39,660 nucleotides of DNA from an uncultured Eubacteriales bacterium (GTDB lineage Bacteria; Bacillota; Clostridia; Oscillospirales; CAG-272). Below, in pieces: positions 24,012 to 32,764 of the stretch; within the stretch, counting starts at the first letter, position 1; every line of letters starts with the position of its first letter. The notes beneath the pieces were generated by a model. The model saw nothing but the letters and a program-made list of their open reading frames with translations, made no database searches and was not told the DNA's origin. The stretch spans positions 1-39,660 of the forward strand of contig URDS01000013.1 in assembly GCA_900546635.1 (NCBI GenBank). The letters are read 5' to 3'. Position numbers and translations under genes: made by a program.

Positions 24012-24036
24012 GCAGCCGAGAGTCGGCTGCTTTTTT
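24012..24036. terminator. Variable hairpin abutting repeat copy C
   Basis: Stem GCAGCCGA / TCGGCTGC with a GAG loop, followed by TTTTTT on the plus strand, that is, pointing into the 3' end of the minus-strand gene. The minus strand has an A-run before the hairpin and no T-run after it. A second hairpin (GTCGGAA...TTCCGAC) lies between this and the gene stop. Confidence 0.7.
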
Positions 24037-24072
24037 GCCCGTCGGAACACCTTGGTTTTCCGACGTCTTCCA

Positions 24073-25299
24073 TCATTCCGTATAATCGGTATAAACGCAG
24101 TCTACGCCGAGCGCGTAATACGCTGCCTGCGCCTCGGCGCCGTTTACGGTGTGCGCGCACAGGAACACGCCGCTCTTTTTCAGCGTTTCCACATATTCGG
24201 GCGTGGCCAGCGTACAGTCAAAAGTCAAGGCCAAAAGCTCCATTCGCGCCGCCATTTCCACAATACCGGCCGCATCGGCTTTTTCAGCGTATGTGGGCAG
24301 ACGGTAAAGCGTAAATATGATATTGGAATATCCGAGCGCGCGCACCGGCGCGTACTCGCTCTCGGCATAAATCTGCGGAAGAATCCTTGAGAGAATTTCG
24401 GGCTTCTCCTCCGCGATTTTGCGGAGCACGCCGAGATTGTCGTCCTTGACATCCGTGATGATATAGACGTCGGGATGCGCCAAAAGCCACTTGGCAAGGC
24501 TGTCAAGATACACGGATGTATAGCGGTTGTAGATTTTTACTGTTTTAAACTGATCGAGCGTAACCGGCATAGAACCGAGGCTGTATGAATAATAGCGCGA
24601 CCAGTCGTGCAGCGCCACCGGATGGCCGTCCGATGACAGCAGAAAATCCATTTCGATAAACCGCCGCCCCGCGGCATAGGTCGCGTCCAGCGCCTCCAGC
24701 GAATTGCTCCCCGCCTGCCCGTTAATCGAACCGCCGGCATGTAAAATTTTATCCGGGAACAAATCCCCCGAAAGCGTAACGGCGGGACGCAGCGTCCGCT
24801 CGGTGGAAAGCATGGACGCGCGTGAAATGTCGTCGTACCGATAACCGCCCTTTGCATACCCGCTCAGCGCGGAAAAATAAATGATCGTGCGCCCGTCGAT
24901 GTTAAAGCTCTCGACCGCGCGTCCGTCTACATAGGTGACGATATTCGTCTTATACACGGGCATCAGCACAAGACCGGATTCCATATCGGTCTTTTCGGCC
25001 TCAAGCGGCGTATACACCGGCTGCTCGGCCCGCTGTACATGCAGCGTAAGCGCCTCCGCGTCCCACACAACCGAAAACCCGTAGTTTCGCAGATCTTCCG
25101 CCACAACGCCGAGATGACCGTCCACATTGTAGGACGGGATCGGATAGCCGTCGATATAGGCCACAATATCCGTGGACAGGACATAGCCCGCGATCCCCTC
25201 CGCACCGAGCGCGGCGGCGGACATCGAAAGCAGAGCGCAGAGCGCCGAAAACAGCGCGCCGGCGAACAGTTTAAACAGGGATTTTTTCCGTTCAGTCAT
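24073..25299 (-). CDS. Secreted stalk-domain glycerophosphodiester phosphodiesterase
   Basis: A protein of 408 residues from the ATG at 25299 (AAGGA nine bases upstream). A signal peptide ends near SAAALGA (about 33). Two short copper-amine-oxidase-type stalk segments follow (about 42-90 and 115-150; VDGHLGVVAEDLRNYG, IDGRTIIYFSALSGYA). The C-terminal half is a GDPD TIM barrel: His (about 187) in ILHAGG, Glu (about 202) in NSLEAL, Glu and Asp in IEMD (about 216-218), and ALHD (about 231), ending VDCVYTD. It should split glycerophosphodiesters such as teichoic acid or phospholipid head groups outside the cell. It overlaps the LtaS-like gene by 8 bp, so the two are co-translated. Confidence 0.9.
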   Translation of the reverse strand: MTERKKSLFKLFAGALFSALCALLSMSAAALGAEGIAGYVLSTDIVAYIDGYPIPSYNVDGHLGVVAEDLRNYGFSVVWDAEALTLHVQRAEQPVYTPLEAEKTDMESGLVLMPVYKTNIVTYVDGRAVESFNIDGRTIIYFSALSGYAKGGYRYDDISRASMLSTERTLRPAVTLSGDLFPDKILHAGGSINGQAGSNSLEALDATYAAGRRFIEMDFLLSSDGHPVALHDWSRYYSYSLGSMPVTLDQFKTVKIYNRYTSVYLDSLAKWLLAHPDVYIITDVKDDNLGVLRKIAEEKPEILSRILPQIYAESEYAPVRALGYSNIIFTLYRLPTYAEKADAAGIVEMAARMELLALTFDCTLATPEYVETLKKSGVFLCAHTVNGAEAQAAYYALGVDCVYTDYTE

Positions 25300-27085
25300 A
25301 TAAAAAATTCCTTCTGAAATAGTAAGAAACAAAATTATACAGACGCGCCGGCTCCTCGGTCATCGGGTCTGTGCGGTGAATCACCGGATACGAACGCATA
25401 ATATCGCTCGTAAGCTGCATATACGCGCTGCCCGGATAACCGCAGAGTTCAAAGACCTTGTTCATCAAAAAGCTGACCGAAATGGGCTCGCCCTCTCCCG
25501 AAAAATCGCTGCCGCAAAGTTTTTTGGCCGCGTCGTTGGCCAAAATCAGATACCGAGTGGAATAATAGTTGAAAAAGCCCTCCTCGGTCGCGAGATCAAT
25601 GTTGATGCCGAGCGTTTCGTACACCGCCCCGCTGTTGCCGAGCCACGGCTTGTGATCGCCGAAGAAAACGAGCACCAGCGGTTCTTCCGAGGCCAGCATG
25701 TCCATGGCGTACGCATACAGATATTCGGTTGTGGACGCGATGCTGTTCAGATAATTGTTGACGATTGTAAAATCCGCGTCGGGATACCCCTTGTTTTCAA
25801 TATACGGTTCGGTAAAATAGGCATTGTCCGCCTCATACGGGCCGTGTCCCTGATAGGTGATGTTAAAGCTGAAATAGGGCTTCGAGGGATCGCGGTTTCC
25901 ATACAAATCATACAGCATCGGGAAAAACCGCGCGTCGTACGTAATATCGCCGCCGGTGCGCGCCTTGAAATAATTTTCGGTGAAATAATAATTTTCAAAG
26001 CCGAGATTTTGATTGATGTGCTCCCGGTTGTAAAACCAGGCGTAGCAGGGATGCGCGCCCTCTGTATAGTATCCGTTTTCGCGGAGATACCATACATAGG
26101 AATTTGAGGGCGCGACAAAATTGTCCAGCCGCGCATACGGCAGACCGGTCAGAAATTCGCGCTCGCTGATTCGGGTATCGCCCGCAAAAATGTCGGTAAT
26201 CAGCGTGCCGCTGTATCCCATCTCCTCCAGCATATGGTATTTTTCATATACGTCGGAGGTAAACGTGAGTTCTTCAAACCGGGAAAAGTCGGCGTACGCC
26301 TCCAGCATCACGCAGACGATATTGACCGCGCGGTCAGCCGGAATTTCGGCGTCCGTATACGCCGCGAGCGCATCCGCGGCCGCCGCCGCGTCGTATCCGT
26401 CGGGCGCGGGACGGAGCGCGGATTTGACCGAATGCAGAAACGGATAGACAAATCCCTTGGAAATATACTGCTGCGCCTCGGAATATTCATTAATCAGCGC
26501 ATGATTGGCCGCCTTCGTATCGTAAATCCGATTGTTCAGATAAAGCGGCCAGAGCGCAAAATACCCGGCAAACGCCAGCGCTGTCGCCGCGCACAAACGC
26601 GGCCACGCGCGCCGGAAACGGCCGCGCGCAAAAAGGACGAGAAGAATCAGGCCGACCGCCGCCGCGCAGACGCAGAGTTCAATGCGGTCATCCCAAAAAA
26701 GGTCGTAGCTCTCCAGCATCTTTTTCGACTCGGTAATCAGGGAAATATCCTCGGCAATCAGGCAGTCGCCGCGAAATTCCATCTTATAATAATGGACCAG
26801 CGTCGGCACCAAAACCGAAACCGCGGTCAAAAGATACGACCAGACGGCGCGGTTGGTCAGCAAAAAGAAAAACGCGGAAAGAAAGAGCGGCACCGCCAGA
26901 TTCAAACCTAAAATATACAGGTTGTCAAAATAAGAAGCGAACATCTCGTCCCCGAATTTTCCGCTCGCAAGATATAAGCTGCAAAATCCGATCACCAATC
27001 CGCCGAGCAAAGCGGCGGCGAAAGAACAAAACACCCACAAAAAGGACGTATATTTTTTCTCGCGCCGCGGTTTCCATGCAAACAT
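25292..27085 (-). CDS. LtaS-like membrane sulfatase (glycerol phosphate/phosphoglycerol transferase)
   Basis: A protein of 597 residues from the ATG at 27085 (AAGGAG eight bases upstream); the frame extends to 27154 without a ribosome site. Five membrane segments lie within about 12-180, then an extracellular sulfatase/alkaline phosphatase-type domain. Metal and catalytic residues: Glu in VMLEAY (about 262), nucleophile Thr in AGDTRISEREF (about 304), His in YQGHGPY (about 414), and Asp-His in FFGDHKPW (about 477-478). The family transfers glycerol phosphate from phosphatidylglycerol to lipoteichoic acid or to other glycans. It is the first gene of a two-gene unit with the phosphodiesterase. 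Confidence 0.9.
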   Translation of the reverse strand: MFAWKPRREKKYTSFLWVFCSFAAALLGGLVIGFCSLYLASGKFGDEMFASYFDNLYILGLNLAVPLFLSAFFFLLTNRAVWSYLLTAVSVLVPTLVHYYKMEFRGDCLIAEDISLITESKKMLESYDLFWDDRIELCVCAAAVGLILLVLFARGRFRRAWPRLCAATALAFAGYFALWPLYLNNRIYDTKAANHALINEYSEAQQYISKGFVYPFLHSVKSALRPAPDGYDAAAAADALAAYTDAEIPADRAVNIVCVMLEAYADFSRFEELTFTSDVYEKYHMLEEMGYSGTLITDIFAGDTRISEREFLTGLPYARLDNFVAPSNSYVWYLRENGYYTEGAHPCYAWFYNREHINQNLGFENYYFTENYFKARTGGDITYDARFFPMLYDLYGNRDPSKPYFSFNITYQGHGPYEADNAYFTEPYIENKGYPDADFTIVNNYLNSIASTTEYLYAYAMDMLASEEPLVLVFFGDHKPWLGNSGAVYETLGINIDLATEEGFFNYYSTRYLILANDAAKKLCGSDFSGEGEPISVSFLMNKVFELCGYPGSAYMQLTSDIMRSYPVIHRTDPMTEEPARLYNFVSYYFRRNFLYD

Positions 27086-27171
27086 AACCGGCACTCCTTC
27101 CCTGCACTCGCCTACGCCGGGCTTCGCTTTCCGGCTCAGATTCAAACACTGCAATTTGTAAAATATACCCT

Positions 27172-27200
27172 ATTATACTATCTGCGCGTGTAAAAATCAA
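27172..27200 (-). promoter_or_regulatory. Promoter of the LtaS-like/phosphodiesterase unit
   Basis: On the minus strand: TTGATT (27200-27195), a 17-nt spacer and TATAAT (27177-27172), about 87 bp before the ATG. Confidence 0.75.
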
Positions 27201-27381
27201 GTGAAAAAAGGCGCCGGCAAAGAACCGGGGGAAAAGCGGGAATTTTCAAAAAAAAGCAAGCGGCGTTCTCGCCGCGCGCGCGGATTTTCCGTCCGTGTCC
27301 CCGCAGAATCCGGCCAAAATCCGAATGCGCTCCGCATTGTGACGAAAGCCGCGTCCCCGAAGCGGAAATTTCGGTTTGCTC

Positions 27382-27410
27382 TTTACTTTTTCCGCTTCGT
27401 TTGGTATAAT
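27382..27410 (+). promoter_or_regulatory. Promoter of gdpP
   Basis: TTTACT (27382-27387), a 17-nt spacer and TATAAT (27405-27410). The arms of an 11-bp inverted repeat flank the -35 box. The transcript would have a leader of about 90 nt before the gdpP ATG. Confidence 0.7.
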
Positions 27411-27504
27411 AGAACTTATAAAATAGGATAATTATTCCATATACAGGAAATCCGGCCTTTTCTTCTTTAAGAAAGCGCGGTTTCCCGAATCTACAGGAGG
27501 CGTC

Positions 27505-29508
27505 ATGCAGAACAAACAAAAGGGCGGTCGGCCATCCGGGGCGAAAAGCGCCGCGGCCATGCTGATATGCGGCGTTCTCTCACTGATCTTTTTTTTCATT
27601 TTAACACAGTTGCAATCTCTGTCTCCGCTCCTCTGCCTTCTATACGCCGCTCTGTTTTTGGCGTTCACCGGCGGCGCGTATCTGTTTTTCTCCAAACACA
27701 GCCGGAGCGGTGAAAAAGAGCAGTTTGGGCGCAGTCTCGGACAAATCATGCTGGAAATCGTCATCAAAATGCACCTGCCCATGGTCATCTGCGACACAAC
27801 GGGCAAAATCATCTGGCGCAACCGGGCGTTCGGCGCGGCGACGGAGGCCGTCGGCTCGGTCATGGGCGCGGACATCGGAACGATTTCCTCAATCGACGTG
27901 GAAGAACTGGACGAAAAAACCGAGCTTGAGGCGGATCTGTGCGAGCGCCGGTACGCGGTCAGCCCGTTCCGGTTCAAGACCGATGAAAAAAGCTACTGGT
28001 TTATCGTGTTTTCGGACAAAACCGCCTACAACCAGCTTGCCGCGCAGGTGGAAAACGAGCGCGGCGTGGTCGCATATATCATTGTAGACAACCTCGACGA
28101 GCTTGCGCAGCACGTTCAGGACACCTACCACGGAGAGGGCGGAGACATTGCCAAAATCCTGCGCGATTTTGCCGCCTCGCTCGGCGGCATCCTCAAAGAA
28201 TACGACCGCAGCAAATACATTCTGATTATGAACCGCGAGGGGCTGGAAAAATGCATCGCCAACCGCTTTGACATTCTCGACCGCGTGCGCGAGGTGCGCG
28301 TGGGCGAAATGGGACTGCCGATCACCATCTCGATGGGCATTACCGACGTGGGCGACACCCTGCGCGCAAGAGAAGCGGCCGCAAGAGAAGCGCTCGGTAT
28401 GGCGCTGGCGCGCGGCGGAGACCAGGTCGCCTATAAAACCGAAAGCGCGCTCGAATTTTTCGGCGGCAATACCCGTCCCGTGCAAAAGCGGTCGAGCGTG
28501 GCCGCGAAAGTGCGCTCCAATGAGCTTGTCGCGCGGATCTCACGCGCGGGCAGCGTCCTGATTATGGGGCACAGCGGCGCCGATCAGGACTGTTTCGGCG
28601 CGGCGGTCGGCATCGCGCGCCTTTCGATGTTCTGCTATGTGCAGCCCTACATCGTCGTGGATAAAAACGACCGCAACACGCTGAATTTTATGCGAAAATT
28701 CGAGCATTTGGAAGAATATGCCGGCGTATTTGTAGACGCAAACGAAGCGCAGGACATGATCCGAACCGATACGCTGCTGATCGTCGTGGACGTGAACAAT
28801 ACAAATCACATGCTGTCGCCCGGCATTGCGCTGACCGTTGAGGACGCGGTTGTCATTGACCATCACCGCAAAACGGAGGATACAAGCAAGCGCGCATGGC
28901 TTGCGGAATACATCGAACCCTCCGCCTCAAGCGCGTCTGAACTGGTCGCCGAAATCCTCGAACAGTCGATCAGCGACGGCATGCTTCAAAAAGAGGAGGC
29001 CGACGCGCTGCTCGGCGGCATTCTGCTCGATACAAAGCAGTTTACCAAGGCCACCGGCACACGCACCTTCAACGCGGCGATCTATTTGCGCAGCGCGGGC
29101 GCAAGCGTATACGAAGCCGCCAAAGAACTGAAAAGCGATCTCGGCGAGTTCAAAAAGCAGTCGAAGATTCTCTCCGACCTTGTGATCTACCGCTCTCGGT
29201 TTGCGATCGCGAAGGATGAGGACGACGGCGAGCCGACCGACCGCATCGCGGCCGCAAAAGCGGCCGAGGCCATGCTCGGCATCGGCGGCGTGGACGCCGC
29301 GTTCGCGCTCTGCCGCATCGGCGGGGAAACGCATATCTCCGCCCGTTCGGGTCCGGGCGTCAGCGTACAGCTGATCTTAGAAAAAATGGGCGGCGGCGGC
29401 CATTTGGACAGCGCGGGCGCGAAATCCGCAGACCCGATGCTGATTGTTTTGGAGAGGCTAAAGGCCGCGATCGACGAATATCTGGAAGAAAACAGCGAAA
29501 CGAGGTAA
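27505..29508 (+). CDS. gdpP: Cyclic-di-AMP phosphodiesterase GdpP
   Basis: A protein of 667 residues in the standard order: two membrane helices (about 17-60), a PAS-like domain (about 85-170), a degenerate GGDEF domain (about 175-305, no GGDEF motif), and DHH (about 345-500) plus DHHA1 (about 560-660) phosphodiesterase domains. Active-site motifs are MGHSGADQDCFGAAVG (near 351-366), VVDVNN (near 430), VVIDHHR (near 450-456) and GGGGHLDSAGA (near 629-639). GdpP hydrolyses c-di-AMP and so tunes potassium, osmolyte and wall homeostasis. AGGAGG precedes the ATG. gdpP-rplI-dnaB is a conserved Firmicute order (yybT-rplI-dnaC in Bacillus). Confidence 0.95.
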   Translation: MQNKQKGGRPSGAKSAAAMLICGVLSLIFFFILTQLQSLSPLLCLLYAALFLAFTGGAYLFFSKHSRSGEKEQFGRSLGQIMLEIVIKMHLPMVICDTTGKIIWRNRAFGAATEAVGSVMGADIGTISSIDVEELDEKTELEADLCERRYAVSPFRFKTDEKSYWFIVFSDKTAYNQLAAQVENERGVVAYIIVDNLDELAQHVQDTYHGEGGDIAKILRDFAASLGGILKEYDRSKYILIMNREGLEKCIANRFDILDRVREVRVGEMGLPITISMGITDVGDTLRAREAAAREALGMALARGGDQVAYKTESALEFFGGNTRPVQKRSSVAAKVRSNELVARISRAGSVLIMGHSGADQDCFGAAVGIARLSMFCYVQPYIVVDKNDRNTLNFMRKFEHLEEYAGVFVDANEAQDMIRTDTLLIVVDVNNTNHMLSPGIALTVEDAVVIDHHRKTEDTSKRAWLAEYIEPSASSASELVAEILEQSISDGMLQKEEADALLGGILLDTKQFTKATGTRTFNAAIYLRSAGASVYEAAKELKSDLGEFKKQSKILSDLVIYRSRFAIAKDEDDGEPTDRIAAAKAAEAMLGIGGVDAAFALCRIGGETHISARSGPGVSVQLILEKMGGGGHLDSAGAKSADPMLIVLERLKAAIDEYLEENSETR

Positions 29509-29515
29509 TAAATTT

Positions 29516-29965
29516 ATGAAAGTCATTCTGTTAAAAGACGTAAAAGGCAGCGGAAAGGCCGGCGCGGTCGTCGAGGTATCCGACGGATTCGCGCGCAATT
29601 TTCTGATTCCGCGCGGGCTGGCAAAGCTCGCCGACAAGGGCGCTTTGAGCGACCTTAAAAACAAAGAGGAAGCACGTCTGCATAAAATTGAAATCGACAA
29701 AAGCGAAGCGCGCGCGCTGGCTGAAAAAATGGAGGGCATTCTGGTCAAAATAGAAGCGGCCTCCGGCGCGGACGGACGGCTTTACGGCAGCATCACGGCG
29801 CAGCATATCGCCGACGCGCTTGAAGCACAGAGCGGCATCGCCCTCGACAAGCGCAAGCTGGTGCTGGCCGATCCCCTGCGCGCCTACGGCAAATACGAAA
29901 TTCCGGTCAAGCTTTACGGCAGTGAGATTCAGGGCAAAATCAACCTGATCGTCACGGATAAATAA
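29516..29965 (+). CDS. rplI: 50S ribosomal protein L9
   Basis: A protein of 149 residues, the standard length. It opens MKVILLKDVKGSGKAGAVVE with the L9 signature G-x2-G-x4-V-x2-G-x2-R-N-x-L (VSDGFARNFLIPRGLA), and a long connecting helix leads to the C-terminal rRNA-binding domain. L9 binds 23S rRNA at the L1 stalk base and helps maintain the reading frame. GAGG lies about ten bases before the ATG. It sits 7 bp after gdpP and 9 bp before dnaB, so the three genes form one operon. Confidence 0.98.
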   Translation: MKVILLKDVKGSGKAGAVVEVSDGFARNFLIPRGLAKLADKGALSDLKNKEEARLHKIEIDKSEARALAEKMEGILVKIEAASGADGRLYGSITAQHIADALEAQSGIALDKRKLVLADPLRAYGKYEIPVKLYGSEIQGKINLIVTDK

Positions 29966-29974
29966 GAGACCGTG

Positions 29975-31321
29975 ATGAATGAGGAACTGATCCGGAAAAT
30001 GCCGGTCGCCATTGAAGCGGAGCAGTCTGTGCTCGGCTCGATTCTGATTAATCCCGAAAGCTTTGACAGAATCGCCTCGCTGATTACGGCCGACGATTTC
30101 TATCTTGAAGAGCACAAAAGCATCTTCGAGACCATGAAAGAACTGTATAAGCAGAACCGCGAGATCGACCCGGTGACGCTGGTTGACGCACTGGCGCGGG
30201 ACGGCGTATACGACAAAGCGGGCGGCGCGCAGTATGTCCGCCTGATTGCCAAAACGGTTCCCACCGCCGCAAACATCGTCGATTATGCCAAAATCGTCAA
30301 GGACAAAAGCACGCTGCGCAGTCTGATTCAGGTCTGCGAGGAGATTTCGGGCGAAGCCTATACCGAGGTCGGCGAGGTCGAGCATATGCTCGACGCGGCC
30401 GAGCAGCGGATTTTCGCGATCGCCGAGCGGCGCGAATCTAAGAATTTTGAAAAGATCAGCGACATTCTCACGCGCGTCTACCAAAACCTGGAACTTATCT
30501 CCAAGGACAAAAGCGCGCTCAAGGGAACGCCGACCGGCTTTTCGGGACTCGACCGCACGCTTGTGGGGCTCGGCGAGAGCGACCTTGTGCTGATCGGCGC
30601 GCGGCCGGGCATGGGAAAAACATCATTTGCGCTCAACATCGCGACCAACGTGGCCAAATCGACCAAAAAGGCGGTCTGCATCTTTTCGCTGGAAATGTCC
30701 TCCGATCAATTGGTCACCCGTATTCTGTCCAGCGAAGCCATGGTCGAGTCCAACGCCCTGCGCGGCGGCAATCTCACCGACGAGGACTGGACCCGCCTTG
30801 CGCACGCCGCGTCCGAAATGGCCGAATGCGACATTCTGATCGACGACACCACCGGACAGACGATCACCGGCATGAAAGCCAAGCTCCGCCGCGTGAAAAA
30901 TCTCGGCCTTTGCATCATCGACTATCTGCAGCTGATGCAGAGCGACCGGCGCATCGACAACCGCGTACAGGAGGTTGCGGACATTTCGAGAAACCTCAAA
31001 ATCATGGCCAAGGAACTGAACGTCCCGATCATCTGCTGCGCGCAGCTTTCGCGCGGCCCCGAATCGCGTACCGATAAAAAGCCGATGCTTTCCGACCTGA
31101 GAGACTCAGGCGCCATCGAGCAGGACGCGGACGTGGTTATATTCCTGTACCGCGACGAGTATTATAAAACCGACCATGCCGCGTCCGAGGCGGATCAAAG
31201 CGCCAATACCGCCGAGATCATCATCGCCAAAAACCGGCACGGCGGCACAGGCAGCGTCAAGGTCGGCTGGGTAGGACAGTATACAAAATTCCGCACAATA
31301 GAGGATCAATACGCAGAGTAA
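29975..31321 (+). CDS. dnaB: Replicative DNA helicase DnaB
   Basis: A protein of 448 residues. The N-terminal DnaG-binding domain opens PVAIEAEQSVLGSILINPES; a linker leads to the RecA-like motor with Walker A GARPGMGKTSFALN (about 209-222), FSLEMSSDQL, the Walker B region LCIIDYLQLM, and the arginine-finger/L2 region SRGPESRTDKKPMLSDLRDSG (split across about 350-371). It unwinds DNA at the replication fork as a hexamer. The start is ATG at 29975 (GAG five bases upstream) rather than the adjoining GTG at 29972. No intein is present. Confidence 0.97.
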   Translation: MNEELIRKMPVAIEAEQSVLGSILINPESFDRIASLITADDFYLEEHKSIFETMKELYKQNREIDPVTLVDALARDGVYDKAGGAQYVRLIAKTVPTAANIVDYAKIVKDKSTLRSLIQVCEEISGEAYTEVGEVEHMLDAAEQRIFAIAERRESKNFEKISDILTRVYQNLELISKDKSALKGTPTGFSGLDRTLVGLGESDLVLIGARPGMGKTSFALNIATNVAKSTKKAVCIFSLEMSSDQLVTRILSSEAMVESNALRGGNLTDEDWTRLAHAASEMAECDILIDDTTGQTITGMKAKLRRVKNLGLCIIDYLQLMQSDRRIDNRVQEVADISRNLKIMAKELNVPIICCAQLSRGPESRTDKKPMLSDLRDSGAIEQDADVVIFLYRDEYYKTDHAASEADQSANTAEIIIAKNRHGGTGSVKVGWVGQYTKFRTIEDQYAE

Positions 31322-31375
31322 CGCCGCCCCGTCCCCCGCAAAGACGAAAAAGCAAAAAGATCGGAGGGAATTTCC

Positions 31376-32764
31376 GTGCTTTCGGCCGAAAAAAAATTCA
31401 GGCATGCCGCCGCGCGTCTCTTGGACGGAGGCGGCGTTCTTGCCGCACTTTCGGGCGGCGCGGATTCGGTTTGCCTTCTGCATCTGCTCCTCTCCTTTCG
31501 CGCCGACAGCGGCGCGGATTTCCCTGTCGCCGCGGCGCACCTCAACCACGGACTGCGCGGCGCGGAGGCGGACCGGGACGAGGCGTTCTGCGCCGCGCTC
31601 TGCCAAAAGCTCGGCGTTCGGTTTTTTTCCGCGCGCAAAAACGCGGCGGAATATGCAAAGCAAAACGGACGCGGCGTTGAGGAAGCCGGGCGCGGCCTGC
31701 GCTATGCCTTTTTTGAAGAGATTCTTCAAAAACATCCCGAATTTTCCGAGATCGCGACCGCCCACAATCAGGGCGATCTGTGCGAAACCATGCTGTTTCA
31801 TCTCGCGCGCGGGACCGGTCTTCGGGGACTCTGCTCCATTCCGGCGCGGCGCGGAAACATCATCCGCCCCCTGCTGGATGTCAGCCGTGCGGAGATTCTG
31901 GAATACAACCGCCAAATGGAACTTGATTTTGTCACCGACAGCACAAACGACCTGACGGTTTACAGCCGCAATCGACTGCGTTTGCGTGTTCTGCCCGAAC
32001 TGGAAGCGGTCTTTGCCGGCTGCGCCGAAAACATGGCGCGCTCGGCGGCGCTTTTCAGAAAAGACGCGGATTACCTTGACGGCGAGGCAAAAAAGGTATA
32101 TGATAGATTGGAAAATAACGGCTGCCTCAACACAAAACCTGCACAAAACATTCACGAGGCCCTGCTTTCACGCGTTCTGCTTCTGTTGTATAATAACAGT
32201 GGTTTTTCAGATCTCGGCGCTGTTCATATCGCCGCCCTGTGCGAAAAGATCACCGGGGGCTGTGAAAATTTTACGCTGAGCCTGCCCGGCGCGCGCGCGG
32301 TCTGCGCGCGGGGTATTTTGTATTTTGAAGCCGAAGCGCCCGCGCCCGCGCCGGACGCCTTTTCGCATCTGATTATCCCCGGCGTGCCGGTGCGTTTGGA
32401 AAACGGCGTTCTTTTGCTTGTGACCGCACAGCCAAATCCCGCGGGCTTTGAGGGCGCGCACCGTGCGCGCATCCGCCCTGAATTCGCCGCGCGGCCGCTT
32501 ACCGTGCGCAGCCGGCGCGCGGGCGACCGGATTGTCTCGCTCGGCACACGGCACAAGGTCAAGCGCATCATTTCCGACAAAAAGCTTACCGCCGCCGAAA
32601 AGGAAAGTCTGTTTTTCCTTTGCGACGGAGAGAAGCTTTTATATATCTCCGGTCTCGCCACTGCCGACGAGGCGTTCTGCCCGGAGGGCGGCGGAGACGC
32701 TCTGAACATTTTTTATTTCGACAAATCTGACATAAGGAGAAGCTTTCGGCAAACAAACGCATGA
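31376..32764 (+). CDS. tilS: tRNA(Ile)-lysidine synthase
   Basis: A protein of 462 residues. The PP-loop LAALSGGADSVCLLHLLL (SGGADS about 25-30) binds ATP. LNHGLRGAEADRDEAFC, AEYAKQNGRGVEEAGRGLRY and ATAHNQGDLCETMLFHLARGTG (three stretches) are TilS hallmarks. The C-terminal domain has RSRRAGDRI. It turns cytidine 34 of tRNA-Ile(CAU) into lysidine so that it reads AUA. The start is GTG at 31376, eight bases after GGAGG. It overlaps hpt by four bases (ATGA), and tilS-hpt-ftsH is a conserved Firmicute order. Confidence 0.95.
   Translation: MLSAEKKFRHAAARLLDGGGVLAALSGGADSVCLLHLLLSFRADSGADFPVAAAHLNHGLRGAEADRDEAFCAALCQKLGVRFFSARKNAAEYAKQNGRGVEEAGRGLRYAFFEEILQKHPEFSEIATAHNQGDLCETMLFHLARGTGLRGLCSIPARRGNIIRPLLDVSRAEILEYNRQMELDFVTDSTNDLTVYSRNRLRLRVLPELEAVFAGCAENMARSAALFRKDADYLDGEAKKVYDRLENNGCLNTKPAQNIHEALLSRVLLLLYNNSGFSDLGAVHIAALCEKITGGCENFTLSLPGARAVCARGILYFEAEAPAPAPDAFSHLIIPGVPVRLENGVLLLVTAQPNPAGFEGAHRARIRPEFAARPLTVRSRRAGDRIVSLGTRHKVKRIISDKKLTAAEKESLFFLCDGEKLLYISGLATADEAFCPEGGGDALNIFYFDKSDIRRSFRQTNA

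Larger units (their letters stand above)
27086..27504. other. Divergent intergenic region between the LtaS-like gene and gdpP
   Basis: It contains the two divergent promoters (27172-27200 and 27382-27410), hairpins GCGGCG-TTCT-CGCCGC and AATGCG-CTC-CGCATT, and an 11-bp inverted repeat around the gdpP -35 box (27358-27368 with 27389-27399). No gene is supported. Confidence 0.55.

Noticed and set aside
27201..27431. 76-codon plus-strand frame upstream of gdpP
   Set aside because: It is Lys/Arg-rich without a family, has no ribosome site and contains the gdpP promoter.
29972..29974. GTG at 29972 as the dnaB start
   Set aside because: It lies only two bases from the GAG of the ribosome site; the next codon, ATG at 29975, is better spaced.
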